Assembly: GCF_004798865.1 (NCBI RefSeq)
Contig: NW_025336347.1
Coordinates: 18,316,289 to 18,380,288 of the forward strand
Reading direction: 5' to 3'
Length of the DNA: 64,000 nucleotides
Source: Varanus komodoensis
Taxonomy: Eukaryota; Chordata; Lepidosauria; Squamata; Varanidae
Part shown: piece by piece, positions 60,701 to 64,000 of the stretch
Layout: each line of letters opens with the position of its first letter
Numbering within the stretch: the first letter of the stretch is position 1
Made by a program: the position numbers and the translations under genes
The notes under the pieces: generated by a model
Database searches by the model: none
Seen by the model: the letters and a program-made list of their open reading frames with translations, nothing else
Told to the model about the DNA's origin: nothing

Positions 60701-62923
60701 AGCAGCAATACATAAAAATTTGAAAACTAACTTTCATATAAACATTAAGAATATGCTACTGGGTATTATACCAGACACTGTGCCAAGGAATATGGTAGAA
60801 TAATTTAAATATGATAACAGCAGCTAGAGTTATAATAGCATCAAAATGGAAAGCAGAAGACACCCAAGTAAAGAAGATTGGAAAAATAAACTAGCTGAAT
60901 ATGCAGTAATGGCAAAACTATTTACATAAACAGCAGACCGACTGAAGAGTTTAATGATAAATTGAAAGCTAATTATATACAATTTACTAAACAGAGCTTG
61001 TAAAAATGCCATTAGTGAGCTATAATTTTCATAGATGCTTTATTGTTATTTAAAATCATTTTAAAAGGAATAGAAAATAAGTCAGTATTAAGAATGAGTC
61101 AATAGTGTGATGCACGAGTAGCTGCAAATAAAGCAAATGCCATATTGGGCTACATTAATAGAAATATAGCTTCCAGATCACGCATGGTACTGGTTCCCCC
61201 TATTCGGCACTAGGTAGGCCACATCTTGTGTATCCAATTCTGGACACCATACTTTAAGAATGATGCAGACAAACTGGAAAAGGTTCAGAGAAAAAAAGCA
61301 ATGCAGATGATCAGGGGTCTGGAAACAATGTCTAATGGGAAGAGATGGAAAGAACTGGGCATGTTCAGGCTTGAAAAACTTTTTAAATACTTGAAAGGCT
61401 GTTACACAGAAGAGAACCAAGATCTCTGCTCTATCATTCCAAAGCCAAGGACATGGAGTAACTGAGGCAGTTGGATAGTCATCTTATCAGGGATGCTTTT
61501 CACTTGGAGTGAATGAAAAGTGGGTTGGTCAGGGAATTGGTCTTGATGGCTTTATAGCCTGTTCCACCTACTCTACTGTTCTATGATTAACTAGTCAGAT
61601 CCCAGGAAACTCCGTCGATGAGCCATTCCAAGTGAAGAAGGCAAAAACTTCACAAGCTGCCCAGCACAGGAAGGAGTCTAAGGCATAATTTGTGAAGGAT
61701 GCAGCACATCTCAAGGACTGGATTCAACCCTCCTGAGATTCTTAACCTGTCCTCTGGGGGCCCCTGTAGCCCCTCCCTCCAGTCAAACCCTGTGCCCTTG
61801 ATAGCCCCTGCCCCCCCCCCCGCTTTTGCATGACAGTAAATGCTTTGAGCAAAAAAGAGCTGGAATGTTGGTCCCGCCCCCTTTGCCTTCAGCCCCACCC
61901 ACCACTGGAATCCAGCCTCAGGAAGGTCTGTGCAATGGAATCCAGTCCTCCAGCTAAGAGGAATGCACCCCTGCGACACCGGCCATCCTAAACAAGACTC
62001 TTTAATAAACGGGGAGAAACATGAGGGCCAAGGGAAGACAACCACAGCTACAACTAAGATTGAAAGACAGTGTGTCTTATCCTCAGTAACTAATTTCTTT
62101 TTGGATTTAAAAAAGGAATGAAAGCACTGGGAAAACACAGGAGGCCTTAAAGCTTAAGTCTGGACCAGAAATCTTTATCTGGATGCATCCTAAGCAAATC
62201 CTATGGACTTTTTACCAAAAGAGTGACACGTGTCTCCCTGCAGCCACTCCCCCACAAGCCAAGTTCGTTCGTTTCTCTTTGAGGATGCATAAGAGCTTGC
62301 AAGCAGGGCGAGGTAAGCATAAGGCACAGAAACGCCCACCCTGCACCATTGTGCTAGAAGCCACCACTGCTCTCTCATGCTATACACGAGCCTTCCCTAT
62401 CTTGGCACCCTCCGCTTGTCTTGGACTGCAAATCTCCTACCTGTTAGGCAGAATGATGGAAGCTGCAGTCCAACTGGAGGGCACTAGGGCAGGGAAAGCT
62501 GAAATTCCGTTTCTTCCCCCCATCCCAAGCTTCTAGGAATAATGTTAAAAGTCGCCGCTCGTTCACTCACAGGTTGGGAATCACTGAGCCGCGTCCCTGC
62601 GTAGACCGTGCCGAAGCCGCCGCTCCCGATCAACGCTCCCAGACGGTAGCGCGTCTCCAAGGTGGTCTTTCCTACGAGAGAGAGGGATAAAGCAGAGGGT
62701 CGGCGTGCTGTGTCGGAGCCAGTCTGCGCAAAGGCGCCTGCAAATCCCTCTTCCCCGCCCCTGCCCGCTACCTGGGCTCCCATTCACAAAGACACCCACA
62801 CACCGCCCCACGTGCTGCGCGGGCGCGCCGCTTACCCACGTAGCAAGGCTCCTCTTGAGCGGCATCGGGCGCCAGCGGCCCTGCAGGAGCTGAGTGGTGA
62901 GCGGGACCCTTAGCCAACAGCAT
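53062..62923 (-). CDS. PIM-family serine/threonine kinase (six coding exons, 313 aa; paralogue unresolved)
   Basis: Proto-oncogene-type, constitutively active kinase acting in cell survival and growth downstream of cytokine/STAT signals. Exons in transcript order: 62836-62923, 62571-62671, 57097-57147, 56621-56987, 54514-54690, 53062-53219, with compatible phases and a total of 942 nt. Visible motifs: P-loop GSGGFG at 45-50, ATP lysine K67 in VAIK, the PIM-specific hinge ERP with proline 123, catalytic loop HRDIKDEN at 165-172 (D167), DFG at 186-188, then [15 protein letters not shown]. Several of these positions equal those recalled for human PIM1. Six exons is the family norm. Some stretches resemble PIM2 ([26 protein letters not shown]), others PIM1 ([15 protein letters not shown]), so I do not assign a paralogue. 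The second intron is 5.4 kb and repeat-filled. The C-terminus ends KASTSL. Confidence 0.95.
53305..53392 (+). mobile_element. MIR-like ancient SINE fragment
   Basis: TATCCCTATTTCAGAGACAG, GGAACTGAGGTT and CCTTGCCCAAGGTGACTCAG match the MIR 3' region pattern of amniotes. It lies in PIM intron 5. Confidence 0.55.
54741..54793 (+). repeat. (ATCT)13 microsatellite
   Basis: Thirteen clean tetranucleotide units in PIM intron 4, 50 bases from exon 5. Likely length-polymorphic. Confidence 0.95.
56222..56415 (+). mobile_element. Second tRNA-headed SINE family
   Basis: Shows GAGCCACAGCTCAGTGGCGG, a B box in CCCAGGTTCAATCCTTGG, AGCCATTGCCAGCCAGTGCC and CCAATGGTCTGACTCAATAC. It is the clearest copy of this family here and lies in PIM intron 4. 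Confidence 0.7.
57352..57563 (-). mobile_element. Sauria-type SINE
   Basis: The plus strand shows TTATATCCCACCTTTCTTCT, CATCCTGTGAGGTAGGATAG, CAACTGGCCCAAAGTCACTG and CACTCTGAACCCTACGGCC. It lies in PIM intron 2. Confidence 0.75.
57564..59045. other. PIM intron 2, unclassified part
   Basis: AT-rich with many broken frames. One stretch near 58270-58350 reads like degraded element protein. No gene is seen. Confidence 0.4.
59046..59570 (+). mobile_element. CR1 LINE, left part (interrupted by L1)
   Basis: Reverse-transcriptase region of a CR1: TTTCTCAAGAACAGGTCTTG, CATCTTGATTTCAGCAAAGC, TCAGATTTGCAGAAGACACA, and GGGAGATACCTGGCTCAATA. It carries many stops. Its right part resumes at about 61086. 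Confidence 0.82.
59571..61085 (+). mobile_element. L1 LINE fragment (ORF2 3' half) inserted in a CR1
   Basis: Starts with the L1 ORF2 pattern EKAFDNVSW and continues with [11 protein letters not shown], a degraded active-site region, and [17 protein letters not shown]; an A-rich body follows. It is 5'-truncated, full of stops, and has no long A tail. CR1 sequence lies on both sides in the same orientation. Confidence 0.75.
61086..61588 (+). mobile_element. CR1 LINE, right part (after the L1 insertion)
   Basis: Continues the CR1 with [60 protein letters not shown] and a terminal TTCTATGATTA. About 30 consensus bases are missing at the junction. Confidence 0.82.
62385..62502. repeat. Palindromic MITE-like repeat, copy 15
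   Basis: GAGCCTTCCCTATCTTGGCA, TTGGACTGCAAATCTCC, GAAGCTGCAGTCCAACTGG and GGGCACTAGGGCAGGGAAAG. It ends about 70 bases from PIM exon 2. Confidence 0.7.
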
Positions 62924-63330
62924 GGCCAGCCGGACAGCGAGCGGCCACGCCGAGCAGCCGGTTTAAAACCCTCCTCCTCCAGAGCCCCGCCCTGCCCTGC
63001 CCTCGCCTGGCCTCGCCAATATTGTGGCGGCCGCGTGCGCCTGGAAATTCCTTCTCTGTTACCAGGATTCCAACCCCACGCCGCCCCTGGCTAATGGGAA
63101 GGCGAGCCACAAGAAGCGGGGGAAAGGCTCGGCCAATCCGAGAGAAGGCAGGAGTTCGCTCGCCCGCCAGCAGGGCGGGGCTAAACCGCCTGGGGATGAA
63201 ACAGTCAGCGAGCCTCAGCGGGCGGGGAAGAAATCGCATCAATGGGGGCGGCGATACTAGAATCTGCAACGAATGACAAGGGCAGCGGCGCGCGGCAGCA
63301 GCCAATCGAGGAAAGGCGCGCGATAACTTT
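62924..63330 (-). promoter_or_regulatory. PIM gene GC-rich promoter / CpG island
   Basis: CpG-dense sequence surrounds and precedes the first coding exon. GGGCGGGG boxes lie at 63173-63180 and 63220-63227, and CCAAT at 63133-63137 and 63302-63306. A TTTTAAA motif near 62962-62969 is too close to the start codon to serve as a TATA box unless the leader is only about ten bases. The high CpG density fades beyond about 63.4 kb. Confidence 0.55.
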
Positions 63331-64000
63331 GCCCTCCCCACTCCCGAAGCTTGTTTACCCACGTGTGATGCACCGGCAAGGCGGGTTTGCACTTTACAGG
63401 GAATCTGTTCTCAAACCGCACGATTTGTGCCTATGAGCTTATCTTCTATTGGAGCGCTTTTGTACCCGACATTAAAGCTCTCGATCTTTTCCAGAAAGGG
63501 GCTGAGTTGCAATAATTGACGGTTTAAAAGCAGCAGCCAACCGGCTTTGGTTTACAGAGGGTATTCCTTCCAGACCCTCAGGCGGGCGTGCTTAGGAGAG
63601 GCAGATTATCTAACAAGTCACTTGAGCTACGCAACAACTCCCAACGTTATTATTATCGTTATTGCAAATGCAGACTACAGATAGGCATCGTCTGAAGGAG
63701 TGTGCACCATCGCCAGGTTATCTTATCGCTCCGTTGAATCTCGAGAAGGACCGGCTCCCCCATCGCGGTGTTGGGACCCGCTGCTGTTACTAGATAGCCT
63801 ATTCTGTTCTGTTTAATCTTTGTCTAGGAAGACTGTCAACATAGCCAACCCGAAAGAAGGTATTCATTGAAAGACAATGGCTCAATCATCCGATGGGACA
63901 GAGTATTACTTTGCAAACTGGGTGCGCTAAACACTTCGGTTTGGCTAACAGCAGCAAACGCTATTCTCCTAGGTTTGATCATTCTGATTTCCTAACGGCA
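63331..64000. other. Upstream flank of the PIM gene
   Basis: No coding region is seen. An ATTGG (inverse CCAAT) lies at 63448-63452. The sequence becomes AT-richer away from the promoter. Confidence 0.4.

Overview
The window is vertebrate nuclear DNA, most likely from a squamate reptile (lizard or snake). Genes are split by GT-AG introns. The interspersed repeats are tRNA-headed SINEs of the Sauria/ACA type together with CR1, L2 and L1 LINE pieces, a mixture typical of squamates. The species cannot be told from the sequence.

Three protein-coding genes are supported, all on the minus strand. (1) QARS1, cytosolic glutaminyl-tRNA synthetase, fills 0.7-25.8 kb. All 24 coding exons could be placed by hand with compatible phases, giving an unbroken 778-residue protein. 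A poly(A) signal lies downstream and a CCAAT/GC-box promoter upstream. (2) A single-exon gene at 40.7-41.8 kb encodes two beta/gamma-crystallin domains fused to an aerolysin-like domain, the layout of the epidermal differentiation-specific protein (EDSP/EP37) family of amphibians and reptiles. (3) A PIM-family serine/threonine kinase gene of six coding exons (313 residues) spans 53.1-62.9 kb. It has a candidate AU-rich 3' UTR reaching about 50.7 kb and a GC-rich promoter up to about 63.3 kb.

Layout: 1-0.55 kb lies downstream of QARS1. 0.55-26.0 kb is QARS1 with repeat-rich introns. 26-40.7 kb is a gene-poor interval of repeats and unclassified sequence. 40.7-41.9 kb is the EDSP-like gene. 41.9-50.7 kb is intergenic and carries a 1.9-kb CR1 element and an L2 remnant. 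50.7-63.3 kb is the PIM gene, whose large second intron holds a CR1 split by an L1. 63.3-64 kb is upstream flank.

The three genes have no evident shared pathway: one charges tRNA, one is a putative membrane-active or barrier protein, one is a constitutively active kinase. Their adjacency is a matter of chromosome history. The most unusual gene is the crystallin-aerolysin fusion. The most striking repeat features are a palindromic family with about 15 copies, two clear nested insertions, and a CR1 with a long open frame but an altered reverse-transcriptase active site.
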